Below are positions 1-7,921 of a stretch of DNA of 64,000 bases, one piece after another (the stretch's first letter is position 1; every line of letters begins with the position of its first letter). The translations under genes were made by a program, and so were the position numbers. The DNA is from an uncultured Cohaesibacter sp. (GTDB taxonomy: Bacteria > Pseudomonadota > Alphaproteobacteria > Rhizobiales > Cohaesibacteraceae). The notes beneath the pieces were generated by a model that saw only the letters and a list, made by a program, of their open reading frames with translations, made no database searches and had not been told where the DNA came from. The stretch is taken from assembly GCF_963666525.1 (NCBI RefSeq), contig NZ_OY762905.1, positions 3,079,501-3,143,500 of the forward strand, in the 5' to 3' direction.

Positions 1-663
1 CTTGTCGGCATCGGTTTCCTGCCACAGGGCAGCGTGGTCTTCACAGCCCACCAGTGCGAAGTCAGTCACGCTGGCAGCCTTGCTGAAGACGGCACGGCAC
101 TTGTCGCGATCAGGCCAAAGAGCCGGGCGGAAGTTGGGATCGAATGCAACCTTCACCTTGCCCTTGAGCGAGGCCAGTGCAGCCAGCAGATTGTCGCGTT
201 GGGTGTCGTCCAGAATCGCCAGCGTTATGCCGGAGAAATAGACAAGTTTGAACTCGCCGAGCAGATCGGCAATCTTGTCGACCGACCAGCCGCCGAACAT
301 CAGCTTGGCTGCTGCATCATTGCGCCAATACTGGAAGTAGCGCTCGCCGGTGTCGTCATTCTCGATCATGTAGAGGCCGGGGTTCTTGCCTTCCACCAGC
401 GTGATGTGATCGACCTTGATTCCCTCGTCAGCGAACTTCTGGCGCATGCTCTGGCTCTGCATGTCGGCTCCGAGACCCGTGATGTAGGACACTTCAGCCT
501 TGGGAGAGAACTGACGCACCAGATAGGTGGCAGTGTTGAAGGTGTCCCCGGCGAAGGCCTGACGGAAGAACTTGGTCCCCGCGGCATATCCTTCAACGCC
601 CTTTACTGGCGCCAATTCGATCATGCATTCGCCAATGGAGGCGATTTTAATCAGCTCGCTCAT
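1..663 (-). CDS. kdgK: 2-keto-3-deoxygluconate kinase (C-terminus cut by window edge)
   Basis: This is a PfkB/ribokinase-family sugar kinase that phosphorylates 2-keto-3-deoxy-D-gluconate to KDPG in the cytosol. I read 221 residues from the ATG at 663-661; the frame is still open at the left edge. The N-terminus begins MSELIKIASIGECMIEL and is followed by the family features AGDTFNTA (about 40-47), YITGLGAD and FDPNFRPALW (about 180). The ATP-binding C-terminal GAGD motif lies outside the window. A GGAG Shine-Dalgarno sits just upstream of the ATG. The gene is transcribed away from the IclR/dgoK operon, with 1 kb between them that carries several palindromes. In context it would drain KDG made by the facing operon into the Entner-Doudoroff route. 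Fructokinase is a less likely alternative. Confidence 0.88.
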   Translation of the reverse strand, partial: MSELIKIASIGECMIELAPVKGVEGYAAGTKFFRQAFAGDTFNTATYLVRQFSPKAEVSYITGLGADMQSQSMRQKFADEGIKVDHITLVEGKNPGLYMIENDDTGERYFQYWRNDAAAKLMFGGWSVDKIADLLGEFKLVYFSGITLAILDDTQRDNLLAALASLKGKVKVAFDPNFRPALWPDRDKCRAVFSKAASVTDFALVGCEDHAALWQETDADK

Positions 664-847
664 TCGTTTGCTCCTTAATCCTCTTCATGGCCCCGGCAAA
701 AGGCCATGAAGCTTGTTTCCTTGTGTTTAGAGAGGAGACGGCATCCGTTGGCCGGGTTCTCCGTTGCAGATCAGGGAGATGGCAGGCCGCCAGGCAGAAT
801 GCCCGGCGAGGCTTTTTTCCCTGTGCGAAATCCGTCCGTGGGCGGTC

Positions 848-873
848 GTTAAGTTACCGAATAATAACTTAAC
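848..873. promoter_or_regulatory. 26-bp inverted repeat, candidate operator of kdgK
   Basis: Perfect 9-bp arms GTTAAGTTA (848-856) and TAACTTAAC (865-873) flank an 8-bp spacer. The site is about 185 bp upstream of the kdgK start. The arm length and symmetry suit a dimeric repressor such as the IclR-family protein encoded next door. The binding protein is inferred only from proximity. Confidence 0.45.
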
Positions 874-1274
874 TCCCCTGTCTTCACCTTCAGATGTCAC
901 ATATTGGATGAATGGGATGGCAAGGTCACGCCGAGGGGCTTCGGATGAAGAGCCCCAGCACCTTGACTGGCGGGTGTGTTGCCCGTTGAGACGGGCGTCA
1001 AATACCCCCATAAGCTGCGCCAATTTGTCGCAAAAACGAAGGGAGCTGCGGCGTTGAGTGCTCGTGTTCGAGAGGGGATCTGGCCGCGTCATGATCATTG
1101 AAACTCTGAGTTATTTCTATTTAGAACAAAGGGTTATTCGATTCTCTCTGTTTCTTTTCCATCATTTTTGCCAAGTTGCCTGGACAGAGTGGGAGCCGCG
1201 GTAAATCTGGCCTTGTCTCCATCTCTTCAAGGGAGCGACACTCTGTATCAGCTATGCCATAAAAGCCTGTCATG

Positions 1275-1356
1275 ATGTATCAATATGCTTAGATTGAGAT
1301 CCGCGAAAGCACAATGATATAGGTCGTGCGACATTTGGTCATTCGGATTGATACAT
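1275..1356. promoter_or_regulatory. Pair of 10-bp inverted half-sites, 62 bp apart
   Basis: ATGTATCAAT at 1275-1284 is mirrored exactly by ATTGATACAT at 1347-1356. The wide spacing argues against a transcript hairpin and is more like two operator half-sites that could be bridged by a looping regulator. There is no further evidence. Confidence 0.3.
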
Positions 1357-1583
1357 AATAAACGGCGCAATTGGCGCTCTCTGGCATCCTGACGCGCCAG
1401 CCTCCAAACAACAGTTGGGGAAAAGTCGCAAAGCCAGCGCCTCAAACACTCCGGATTTTTCTGTCAGGCTCCTCGAAGACGCGCTCTGGATCGTGTTTAT
1501 CAAGTCCTTTTCCACCGAATTTATTCGCCTTTCGTATTAAAATTTTGGGCAAAATACGGGTCACTACTTAGCATTTTTACAAA

Positions 1584-1595
1584 CTGGTGTACCAG
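1584..1595. promoter_or_regulatory. CTGGT-GT-ACCAG palindrome, GntR-like operator
   Basis: CTGGTGTACCAG is a 5+2+5 inverted repeat 70 bp upstream of the IclR gene. TGGTnnACCA is the known core recognised by FadR-subfamily GntR regulators, including the hexuronate regulators UxuR/ExuR. No GntR gene lies in this window, so the regulator would be encoded elsewhere. Confidence 0.4.
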
Positions 1596-1665
1596 ATACT
1601 GAATGTTAGATTTAATATTTGACGTGGCACCAATCTCTTCATAGAGTTTGGACTAGGAGGAATTC

Positions 1666-2487
1666 ATGGAAAATACGGGAGGACCGGCCAGCTTTGGCGA
1701 GTTCGGTAAGCGGACTCTTATGGCCGGAACACAGACATTGTTGAGAGGCTTGTCCATCCTCGAGCTCATCGGGGAAGGCATGACGAGCGTCAAGACCCTG
1801 TCAGAGACCCTGCAGGTCCCGCGCAGCACAATCACGCGGATGATCCACAATCTGGTCGCTGAAGGTTATCTGTACCACATTCCCGAAAAAGGCTACTTCC
1901 TCGGAGCGCGACTGGTAAATCTCGGTGATAAGGCGCGCGATCAAAGACCCCTGGCTGGCATCGCCAGGCCCTTCCTTGAGGCTTTGTCCGAACAGGTGAG
2001 GGATACAATCCACCTTGGCGCCCCGACTGATGATGGCACCATCATCTATCTGGACAAGATCAACGGCAGCCGTGGATTTCAGATGCGGTCACGCGTCGGT
2101 CTGACTGTGCCGATTGCTTCCACAGGCCTCGGCAAGGCCATTCTGATGACCATGGATGAAGAGGAATGGGACCACTATTACGACTATGCGATGAGCCAGA
2201 AGAAATTCCAGAATGCCGGAGCCGAGTTGAAGAACTACCCGGAATTCTTCTCGGATCTCTCACAGTCGAAGCAACGCGGCTTCACATTTGATGACGAAGA
2301 AAATGAAATCGGCATCCGGTGTGTCGCAGCGCCAGTTTTTGCCAGCGGCTCTTCTGCCGTAGCGGCGATTTCAATCTCGAGCACGCTCAATTTCATGCCC
2401 CGTGAACGGATCAATCTGCTGGGGCCGGTGATTGTCAGATGCGCGCAGAAGATTTCACGAGAACTCGGTTGGAGTAATGAGAAATGA
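1666..2487 (+). CDS. IclR-family transcriptional regulator of the sugar-acid operon
   Basis: The 273-residue protein has an N-terminal winged helix-turn-helix (about 22-80, with LSETLQVPRSTITRMIHNL as recognition region). A C-terminal IclR effector domain follows (about 95-270), with the usual IASTGLGKAIL segment. It probably senses a sugar-acid intermediate and controls the downstream operon and possibly kdgK. The start at 1666 is favoured by a strong AGGAGG six bases upstream; Met19 is an alternative. Its stop overlaps the dgoK start in an ATGA, so regulator and kinase are translationally coupled. The effector cannot be named from sequence. Confidence 0.88.
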   Translation: MENTGGPASFGEFGKRTLMAGTQTLLRGLSILELIGEGMTSVKTLSETLQVPRSTITRMIHNLVAEGYLYHIPEKGYFLGARLVNLGDKARDQRPLAGIARPFLEALSEQVRDTIHLGAPTDDGTIIYLDKINGSRGFQMRSRVGLTVPIASTGLGKAILMTMDEEEWDHYYDYAMSQKKFQNAGAELKNYPEFFSDLSQSKQRGFTFDDEENEIGIRCVAAPVFASGSSAVAAISISSTLNFMPRERINLLGPVIVRCAQKISRELGWSNEK

Positions 2488-3428
2488 GTCTCTTGATTGC
2501 ACTTGATTGGGGTACGTCGAGCCTGCGTGCCTATTTGCTGGAAGACGGCAAGGTTCTGGACAAACGGCAGAGCCCGTTTGGCATTCAGCATCTGCCGGCA
2601 CCGGGCGGAGTGAAAGGCTATGAAGCAGCCTTCGAGAGCATCTGTGGTGACTGGCGCAAGCAGTATCCCGACGTTCCTGTTGTGACCGGCGGCATGGTCG
2701 GCTCTGCGCAGGGCTGGTCCGAGGCTCCTTATGTACGCTGCCCAGCCGACCTTGGCGATCTGGCCAAGAATTCCGGCGCGGCAACCCTGCCGGATGGCGG
2801 TACGCTGCATATTGTTCCGGGCGTTCTGCTCGATGAGCCAGATCTGGCTCCTGATGTGATACGTGGTGAGGAAATCCAGATTGCCGGCGCCTTGATCGAT
2901 CACCCTGACTGGTGGAACTCCTCGCGCATTCTGTTGCCGGGGACGCACTCCAAATGGGTGACGATGAAGGGCGGCAAGCTGGAGAGCTTCTCGACCTACA
3001 TGACCGGTGAAGTGTTCGCCGTACTGCGTGAACACTCCATTCTGGGTCGTCTGATGCCGGAAGAAAAGGCAACCGCGGAAGAGGCAGACAAGGCCTTTGA
3101 CCTTGGCCTTGAAGTGGCTCGCAACGGCGAGCCGGGCGACCTGACCCATCAGATCTTTGCAACCCGTACCATGGGGTTGACCGAGCGCCTGCCGAAGGCT
3201 GCGCTGGCCAACTATCTCTCCGGCCTGCTGATCGGCAACGAACTGACCTCGGCCACGCGCGAGCTGCGCGACGATGCGTCCATTCCGCTGATCATGATCG
3301 GTGAGGGGGCTCTTTGTGATCTCTACAAACGGGCGCTGGCCAGCTTCGGTCTGGAATGCACAGCCCAGTTTGACAACACCGCTTACATCGGTCTGTGGGA
3401 CTTCGCAGTGGCGCGAAATCTTATCTGA
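2484..3428 (+). CDS. dgoK: 2-dehydro-3-deoxygalactonokinase
   Basis: DgoK phosphorylates 2-keto-3-deoxy-D-galactonate to KDPGal, the second step of the De Ley-Doudoroff D-galactonate pathway. The 314-residue protein is close to the family length of about 290-330. It opens with the nucleotide-binding stretch IALDWGTSSLRAYLL and contains the conserved segments GGMVGSAQGW (about 70) and LPGTHSKWV (about 150) and a C-terminal GEGALCDLY. It overlaps the IclR stop by 4 nt. The matching aldolase gene (dgoA) lies 6 kb downstream in the same direction, beyond a terminator. Confidence 0.92.
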   Translation: MSLLIALDWGTSSLRAYLLEDGKVLDKRQSPFGIQHLPAPGGVKGYEAAFESICGDWRKQYPDVPVVTGGMVGSAQGWSEAPYVRCPADLGDLAKNSGAATLPDGGTLHIVPGVLLDEPDLAPDVIRGEEIQIAGALIDHPDWWNSSRILLPGTHSKWVTMKGGKLESFSTYMTGEVFAVLREHSILGRLMPEEKATAEEADKAFDLGLEVARNGEPGDLTHQIFATRTMGLTERLPKAALANYLSGLLIGNELTSATRELRDDASIPLIMIGEGALCDLYKRALASFGLECTAQFDNTAYIGLWDFAVARNLI

Positions 3429-3467
3429 TATAGCAGACAACAAATCCTAATCTTGAAGGCAAACACA

Positions 3468-4487
3468 ATGAAAGCACTTGTATACGCAGGTCCTAACAAG
3501 GTGGAAGTCAGGGACGTTCCTGAACCCAAGGCACGTGAAGGCGCAGTGAAAGTCAAAATGCATTACTGCGGTCTTTGCGGTAGTGACATCGGCATCTACT
3601 CGGGCAAGCATCCACGCGCCCAGGCTCCTCTCATTCTGGGTCATGAGTTCGTCGGTGTTGTCGACGAGGCTCCGGCAGGCAGCAAGTTCGCCAAGGGCGA
3701 CCGCGTCACCGCCTATCCGCTGATCTCCTGCGGTGAATGCTATCCCTGCAAGAACGGCACGCCACATGTCTGCCAGACCCTGCATCTGCTGGGTATCGAC
3801 ACCGATGGTGCCATGGCTGACCATTGCTGGGTTGATGAAGGCGTTCTGGTCAAGGTTCCGGACGGGGTTTCCGACAAGCTGGCCGCTCTGGCCGAGCCGC
3901 TGGCCGTTGTGGTCCGCACCCTGCACCAGGCCAACTTCAAGACCCTTGATCGTTGCGTCGTCATGGGCGCTGGCCCGATCGGTATCCTGACCGCCATCCT
4001 GCTCAAGCATTCCGGTGCTGCGCAGATCATCATCTCCGACATCGACGAAGGCCGTCTGGCCCTTTGCCGCGAGTTCGGCTTTGACGCTGTCAACGTCCGT
4101 GAGACCAATCTGGTCGAGCATGTCAACAAGGTAACCGACAATGTTGGCGTCGATATCGTCTTTGAATGCTCCGGCGTGGAAAGCGCAGCACTCGAAGTCA
4201 CCAAGCTGACCCGCGTTGGCGGCATGATCTGCATGACCGGTGTTCACAAGGCTCCACATGCCGTTAACCTGATGGACCTGAACTTCAAGGAACAGACCAT
4301 GGTTGGCAGCCGCGTCTACACGCTGCGCGAATTTGCTGACTCCGTACCGCTTCTGGAGAAGATGGCTGCGGATCTGGAAAAGGTCGTCTCCCAGGTCGTT
4401 CCGCTCAGCGAGAGCGCCAAGATCTTCGATATGGTTGCCGATCCTGATCTGCGCACCATCAAGGTCCTCGTCGACTGCCAAGCCTAA
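3468..4487 (+). CDS. Zinc-dependent medium-chain alcohol/polyol dehydrogenase
   Basis: The 339-residue NAD(P)-dependent MDR dehydrogenase shows the catalytic zinc ligands Cys37 (CGLCGSD) and His59-Glu60 (GHE). The four structural-zinc cysteines are Cys88, Cys91, Cys94 and Cys102, and the Rossmann motif GAGPIG spans 167-172. It resembles sorbitol/threonine/galactitol-phosphate dehydrogenases and L-galactonate 5-dehydrogenases. In this operon a sugar acid or sugar-acid intermediate is the likely substrate. A TTG at 3453 is in frame, but the ATG at 3468 with an upstream GAAGG and normal MDR N-terminus (MKALVYAGP) is the better start. The exact substrate is unresolved. Confidence 0.85.
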   Translation: MKALVYAGPNKVEVRDVPEPKAREGAVKVKMHYCGLCGSDIGIYSGKHPRAQAPLILGHEFVGVVDEAPAGSKFAKGDRVTAYPLISCGECYPCKNGTPHVCQTLHLLGIDTDGAMADHCWVDEGVLVKVPDGVSDKLAALAEPLAVVVRTLHQANFKTLDRCVVMGAGPIGILTAILLKHSGAAQIIISDIDEGRLALCREFGFDAVNVRETNLVEHVNKVTDNVGVDIVFECSGVESAALEVTKLTRVGGMICMTGVHKAPHAVNLMDLNFKEQTMVGSRVYTLREFADSVPLLEKMAADLEKVVSQVVPLSESAKIFDMVADPDLRTIKVLVDCQA

Positions 4488-4503
4488 TCCTGAGGATAGT
4501 ATA

Positions 4504-5262
4504 ATGTACAAACTCGATCTGTCTGGACAGAAAGCCATCGTCACCGGCGGCACCCGCGGCCTCGGCCTCGGCATGGTTGAAGGCCTGCTGGAAGCCGGCG
4601 CTGAAGTGCTGATCGTCGGGTCCAGCGACAAGGCGGCCGATGTGGCCGCCTCCCTGTGCAAGGATGGTGCCGTATGCCATGGCCTCGCCATCGATCTGGC
4701 CGATGCAACGGCGCGTGCCGAAGGCTTTGCCAAGGCGCTTGAAATGCTGGGTGGCGATCTGGACATTCTGGTCAACTGCGCAGGCGTGCAGAGCCGTCAT
4801 CCGTCCGAGAAGTTCCCGCTTGACGACTGGAACTGGGTGCTTGAGGTCAACCTCAATGCCGTGTTCGACCTGTGCCAGCGGGCTGCCAATGTCATGCTGC
4901 CCAAAGGGCGCGGCAAGATCATCAACATCGCTTCGCTGTTGTCCTTCTTTGGCGGCTTCACCGTGCCTGCCTATGCCGCATCCAAGGGCGGTGTCATGCA
5001 GCTGACCAAGGCCCTGTCTAACGAATGGGCAAGCAAGGGCATCAACGTCAACGCGCTGGCACCGGGCTACATGGCTACGGAAATGAACACCGCGCTTCTG
5101 GCCGATGAGGGCCGCAACGCAGAAATCACCGCACGTATTCCGGCCAAACGCTGGGGCAATGGCGAGGACATGAAAGGTCCCCTGGTGTTCCTCGCTTCCC
5201 CCGCTTCGGACTACGTTCACGGCGTAACCTTGCCGGTCGATGGCGGCTACCTGGGCCGCTAG
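4504..5262 (+). CDS. KduD-like short-chain dehydrogenase
   Basis: The 252-residue classical SDR has the cofactor motif TGGTRGLG (14-21), NCAG at 91-94 and the catalytic Ser144, Tyr157 and Lys161 (YAASK). The C-terminal region APGYMATEMN...DYVHGVTLPVDGG matches the KduD / 2-deoxy-gluconate 3-dehydrogenase group and, by family, 2-keto-3-deoxy-L-fuconate dehydrogenases. It probably interconverts a 2-keto-3-deoxy sugar acid and its diketo form. The start is the ATG at 4504, 16 nt after the preceding stop, with GAGGATA upstream. Substrate is inferred from its neighbours. Confidence 0.85.
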   Translation: MYKLDLSGQKAIVTGGTRGLGLGMVEGLLEAGAEVLIVGSSDKAADVAASLCKDGAVCHGLAIDLADATARAEGFAKALEMLGGDLDILVNCAGVQSRHPSEKFPLDDWNWVLEVNLNAVFDLCQRAANVMLPKGRGKIINIASLLSFFGGFTVPAYAASKGGVMQLTKALSNEWASKGINVNALAPGYMATEMNTALLADEGRNAEITARIPAKRWGNGEDMKGPLVFLASPASDYVHGVTLPVDGGYLGR

Positions 5263-5277
5263 ACCAAGGAGAATACA

Positions 5278-6234
5278 ATGAAAATCGTCATTACCGATCT
5301 TGATCATGCAGATCAGAACATGGAGCGCGAAGTCTTTGCCAAGGCTGGCATGGAATTCGATCTTCTCGAGTGCAAAACCGAAGACGATCTGATCAATCAG
5401 ATCAAGGGCTACAACATCGCACTGAACCAGTATGCCCCCTTCACCAAGCGCGTCTTTGATGCTCTGCCGGATCTGAAACAGATCATCCGTTACGGTGTTG
5501 GTGTCAACAACGTCGATCTGGCTGCCGCAAAGGAAGCCGGTGTGCAGGTCTGTAACGTGCCGGATTATGGCATGCATGAAGTGTCCGACCACGCGATTGC
5601 CCTCAGCTTGTCGATCATCCGCAAGGTGCCGAAGATGGACAAGGCCGTTCACAATGGCGTCTGGGACTTCACCGTTGCCATGCCGATCCGTCGCTTCAGT
5701 GAAACCACTGTTGGTGTTGTCGGTCTTGGCCGCATCGGTCGCCTCTATGCCCAGAAGATGCATGCTCTCGGCTTTAACATCGTTGGCTTCGACAAATTCT
5801 ACAAACCAAGCGCTGCCGATGGCACTGATTACATCAAGGCTGGCACGCTGGATGAAGTTCTCGCTACCGCAGACATCTTCGCCATGTTCTGCCCGGTAAC
5901 CAGCGAAAACTTCCACATGATCGACAAGGCTGCCATCAGCCGCATGAAAGATGGCGTCTATGTCGTCAACACCGCACGCGGTGGTCTGATCGACGAAGAC
6001 GCTCTGGCCGAAGCGCTGAAATCCGGCAAGGTTGCCGCAGCAGCGCTCGACACCACTGAGATCGAACCATTGCCGTCAGACAGCCCATTGCGGGCGCTCG
6101 ACAACTGTCAGGTGACGCCGCATATGGCTTGGTATTCGGAAGATGCTGCTCTGGAACTGAAACGCAAGGTTGCAGAAGAAGCTGTCCGTTTCGCAAAAGG
6201 GGAAAGTATTAATTGGGGTTTGGTCCAACTTTGA
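5278..6234 (+). CDS. D-isomer-specific 2-hydroxyacid dehydrogenase
   Basis: The 318-residue NAD-dependent dehydrogenase/2-ketoacid reductase is of the phosphoglycerate dehydrogenase/CtBP-like group. It shows GLGRIG at 149-154 and the catalytic triad Arg234 (NTARGG), Glu263 (EIEP) and His282 (TPHMAWYS). It starts 15 nt after the SDR stop with an AAGGAG site. It may reduce a keto acid released by the pathway (hydroxypyruvate, pyruvate or a keto-sugar acid). Nothing in the sequence fixes the substrate. No ACT domain is present, so it is not a serine-biosynthetic SerA of the long type. Confidence 0.85.
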   Translation: MKIVITDLDHADQNMEREVFAKAGMEFDLLECKTEDDLINQIKGYNIALNQYAPFTKRVFDALPDLKQIIRYGVGVNNVDLAAAKEAGVQVCNVPDYGMHEVSDHAIALSLSIIRKVPKMDKAVHNGVWDFTVAMPIRRFSETTVGVVGLGRIGRLYAQKMHALGFNIVGFDKFYKPSAADGTDYIKAGTLDEVLATADIFAMFCPVTSENFHMIDKAAISRMKDGVYVVNTARGGLIDEDALAEALKSGKVAAAALDTTEIEPLPSDSPLRALDNCQVTPHMAWYSEDAALELKRKVAEEAVRFAKGESINWGLVQL

Positions 6235-6296
6235 ACCGAATGCTGATTTGTATATCTTCGTGCTAAACTTAGAGACATTTAACACAGGAGGAAGAA

Positions 6297-7274
6297 ATGT
6301 CCTTTAAAACTCTTACACTTGCAGCTGTTCTCGCTGTTGGTACAATCGTTTCACCAGCTGTTGCTGAAACTCTGCGTTTCTCCAACGTCACGTCCGTATC
6401 GGGCAAAGACGCTGGCGTCGAGTTCAAGCGCATTGTTGAAGAAAAGACCGGTGGTTCTCTGGAAGTCAAACACTTCCCGGACAACCAGCTCGGTAACGAC
6501 CGCGTTATCACCGAAAGCACCATCTTCGGCGATATCGACATCGGCGTAAGCTCCACCTCTCCTCTGGCAACCCTGTTCCCGGATCTTTATGCTTTCGACG
6601 CTCCGTTCCTGTTCCTGAGCTCGGAAGATGCTTATGCCAAGCTTGACGGTGAAACCGGCCAGGCCATCCTCAAGACCCTTGAGAAAAAAGGCCTGAAAGG
6701 TCTCGCTTTCTGGGAAAACGGCTTCCGTAACTTCACCAACAGCAAAAAGGCTGTTGCAGTTCCGGCTGACCTGTCCGGCATGAAAATCCGCACCATGGAA
6801 AACGACGTGCATCTGGCTGCATGGCGTGCTCTTGGCGCCAACCCGACCCCGATGGCATTCTCCGAGCTGTTCACCGCTCTGCAGCAGGGCACGGTTGACG
6901 GTCAGGAAAACCCACTGGGCATCATCGACGGCAACCGCTTCCAGGAAGTTCAGAGCAACGTGTCTCTGACCCAGCACGTCTACACCCCGTATATCGTCTT
7001 CATGAACCTCGACAAGTTCAACTCTCTGAGCGACGTCGAAAAAGACGCTATCGTGACTGCTGCCAAGGAAACCACCTCTTTCCAGCGTAAGCGTTCCCAG
7101 GAACTGGAAACCGAAATCCTTGCCCGCATCAAGGCTCAGGGTGTGACCGTTACCGAACTGACCGCTGAGCAGAAAGCTCTGTGGCAGAAGTCTGTTGTAG
7201 ACGCAAAAATCTACGACCTCGTAAAGTCCAAAATGGATCATCCTGAATACATGGATGCATTCCTGAAGAAATAA
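6297..7274 (+). CDS. dctP: TRAP transporter periplasmic binding protein, DctP family
   Basis: The 325-residue protein has a Sec signal peptide with predicted cleavage after AVA (residue 23). The DctP fold includes the conserved ligand arginine, Arg165 in GMKIRT, and the typical FSELFTALQQGTVDGQENP segment. It captures an organic acid, here most likely a sugar acid such as galactonate or fuconate, for the DctQM permease. An AGGAGG ribosome site precedes it. The next 149 bp carry a hairpin and then the permease genes. The ligand is inferred only from operon context. Confidence 0.9.
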   Translation: MSFKTLTLAAVLAVGTIVSPAVAETLRFSNVTSVSGKDAGVEFKRIVEEKTGGSLEVKHFPDNQLGNDRVITESTIFGDIDIGVSSTSPLATLFPDLYAFDAPFLFLSSEDAYAKLDGETGQAILKTLEKKGLKGLAFWENGFRNFTNSKKAVAVPADLSGMKIRTMENDVHLAAWRALGANPTPMAFSELFTALQQGTVDGQENPLGIIDGNRFQEVQSNVSLTQHVYTPYIVFMNLDKFNSLSDVEKDAIVTAAKETTSFQRKRSQELETEILARIKAQGVTVTELTAEQKALWQKSVVDAKIYDLVKSKMDHPEYMDAFLKK

Positions 7275-7297
7275 TCACCATTTGCCGTGATTTGCGA

Positions 7298-7318
7298 GGA
7301 CTGGCCCGGTGCCAGTCC
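7298..7318 (+). terminator. Intercistronic hairpin after dctP
   Basis: GGACTGGC (7298-7305) pairs with GCCAGTCC (7311-7318) across a 5-nt loop. It is followed by only two T residues, so it is more likely an attenuator or 3'-end stabiliser than a full terminator. It would keep binding-protein message above permease message. Confidence 0.6.
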
Positions 7319-7423
7319 TTGCTTCTGCGTTGCGGTCTGCGCCGGTCCCTACACGGGAAAGATCATCCGTGCAACGCTCATGCCTACGGCTACTGACCTC
7401 GGTACTCGAAAGGGACCAAGTAG

Positions 7424-7918
7424 ATGACCATTCTACGCTTTTTGGACAAGTACTTCGAAATTTCAATCAGCGTCTTTCTCTTGCTGTTCATGACCTCACT
7501 TATCGCGATTCAGGTGTTTATGCGCTATGTGATGGGGGCATCTCTGTCCTGGTCCGAAGAACTGGCGCGTTACGTCTTCATCTGGTTGATCTATCTGATG
7601 ATCAGCTACAGCGCGCGGGAAATGAAGCACATCAAGATTGATGCCGCTCTCGGGTTGTTCCCGAAATCCTGGCAGCGCTGGGTCGTCATTCTGGGCGATC
7701 TGCTGTTTCTCGGATTCGCACTCTTTATCGTTCAGACCACCTACGCGATCGTTCTCAAGCAGATGATGCTCGATCAGCGTTCGACGGCTCTGGCCATCCC
7801 GTTGTGGATGATTTATGCCGCGCCCGGCGTCGGCTTCGCACTTACCGCTGTTCGGCAGGTGCAGACCATTGTCTGGCGCCTTCGCAACCCCGACAAATCC
7901 AACATCGAGGAGTTCTGA
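7424..7918 (+). CDS. dctQ: TRAP transporter small permease, DctQ family
   Basis: The 164-residue membrane protein has four predicted transmembrane helices and the DctQ hallmarks SWSEELARYVFIWL (about 43-56) and KHIKID (about 70). It pairs with DctM in the inner membrane to import the DctP ligand by a sodium- or proton-driven mechanism. Its stop is 3 nt before the dctM start. Confidence 0.92.
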   Translation: MTILRFLDKYFEISISVFLLLFMTSLIAIQVFMRYVMGASLSWSEELARYVFIWLIYLMISYSAREMKHIKIDAALGLFPKSWQRWVVILGDLLFLGFALFIVQTTYAIVLKQMMLDQRSTALAIPLWMIYAAPGVGFALTAVRQVQTIVWRLRNPDKSNIEEF

Positions 7919-7921
7919 GAC

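Larger units (their letters stand above)
664..1665. other. 1-kb divergent intergenic region between kdgK and the IclR operon
   Basis: Open frames here are short, overlap on both strands and lack good ribosome-binding sites, so I call no gene. The region becomes AT-rich toward the IclR gene. It holds three operator-like inverted repeats (annotated separately) and a small hairpin near the kdgK start, CATGGCC...GGCCATG at about 686-708, which lies in the kdgK 5' leader. A regulatory role for both divergent transcripts is the simplest reading. A small RNA cannot be excluded from sequence alone. Confidence 0.6.

Noticed and set aside
727-1098. 123-codon minus-strand frame upstream of kdgK
   Set aside because: It has no ribosome site and biased residue content, and it contains the strong 848-873 palindrome, which fits regulatory DNA better.
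2235-5916. Series of long minus-strand frames opposite dgoK, the zinc dehydrogenase and the SDR genes
   Set aside because: They are shadows produced by high third-position GC; none has motifs or start signals, while the plus-strand frames are complete enzymes.
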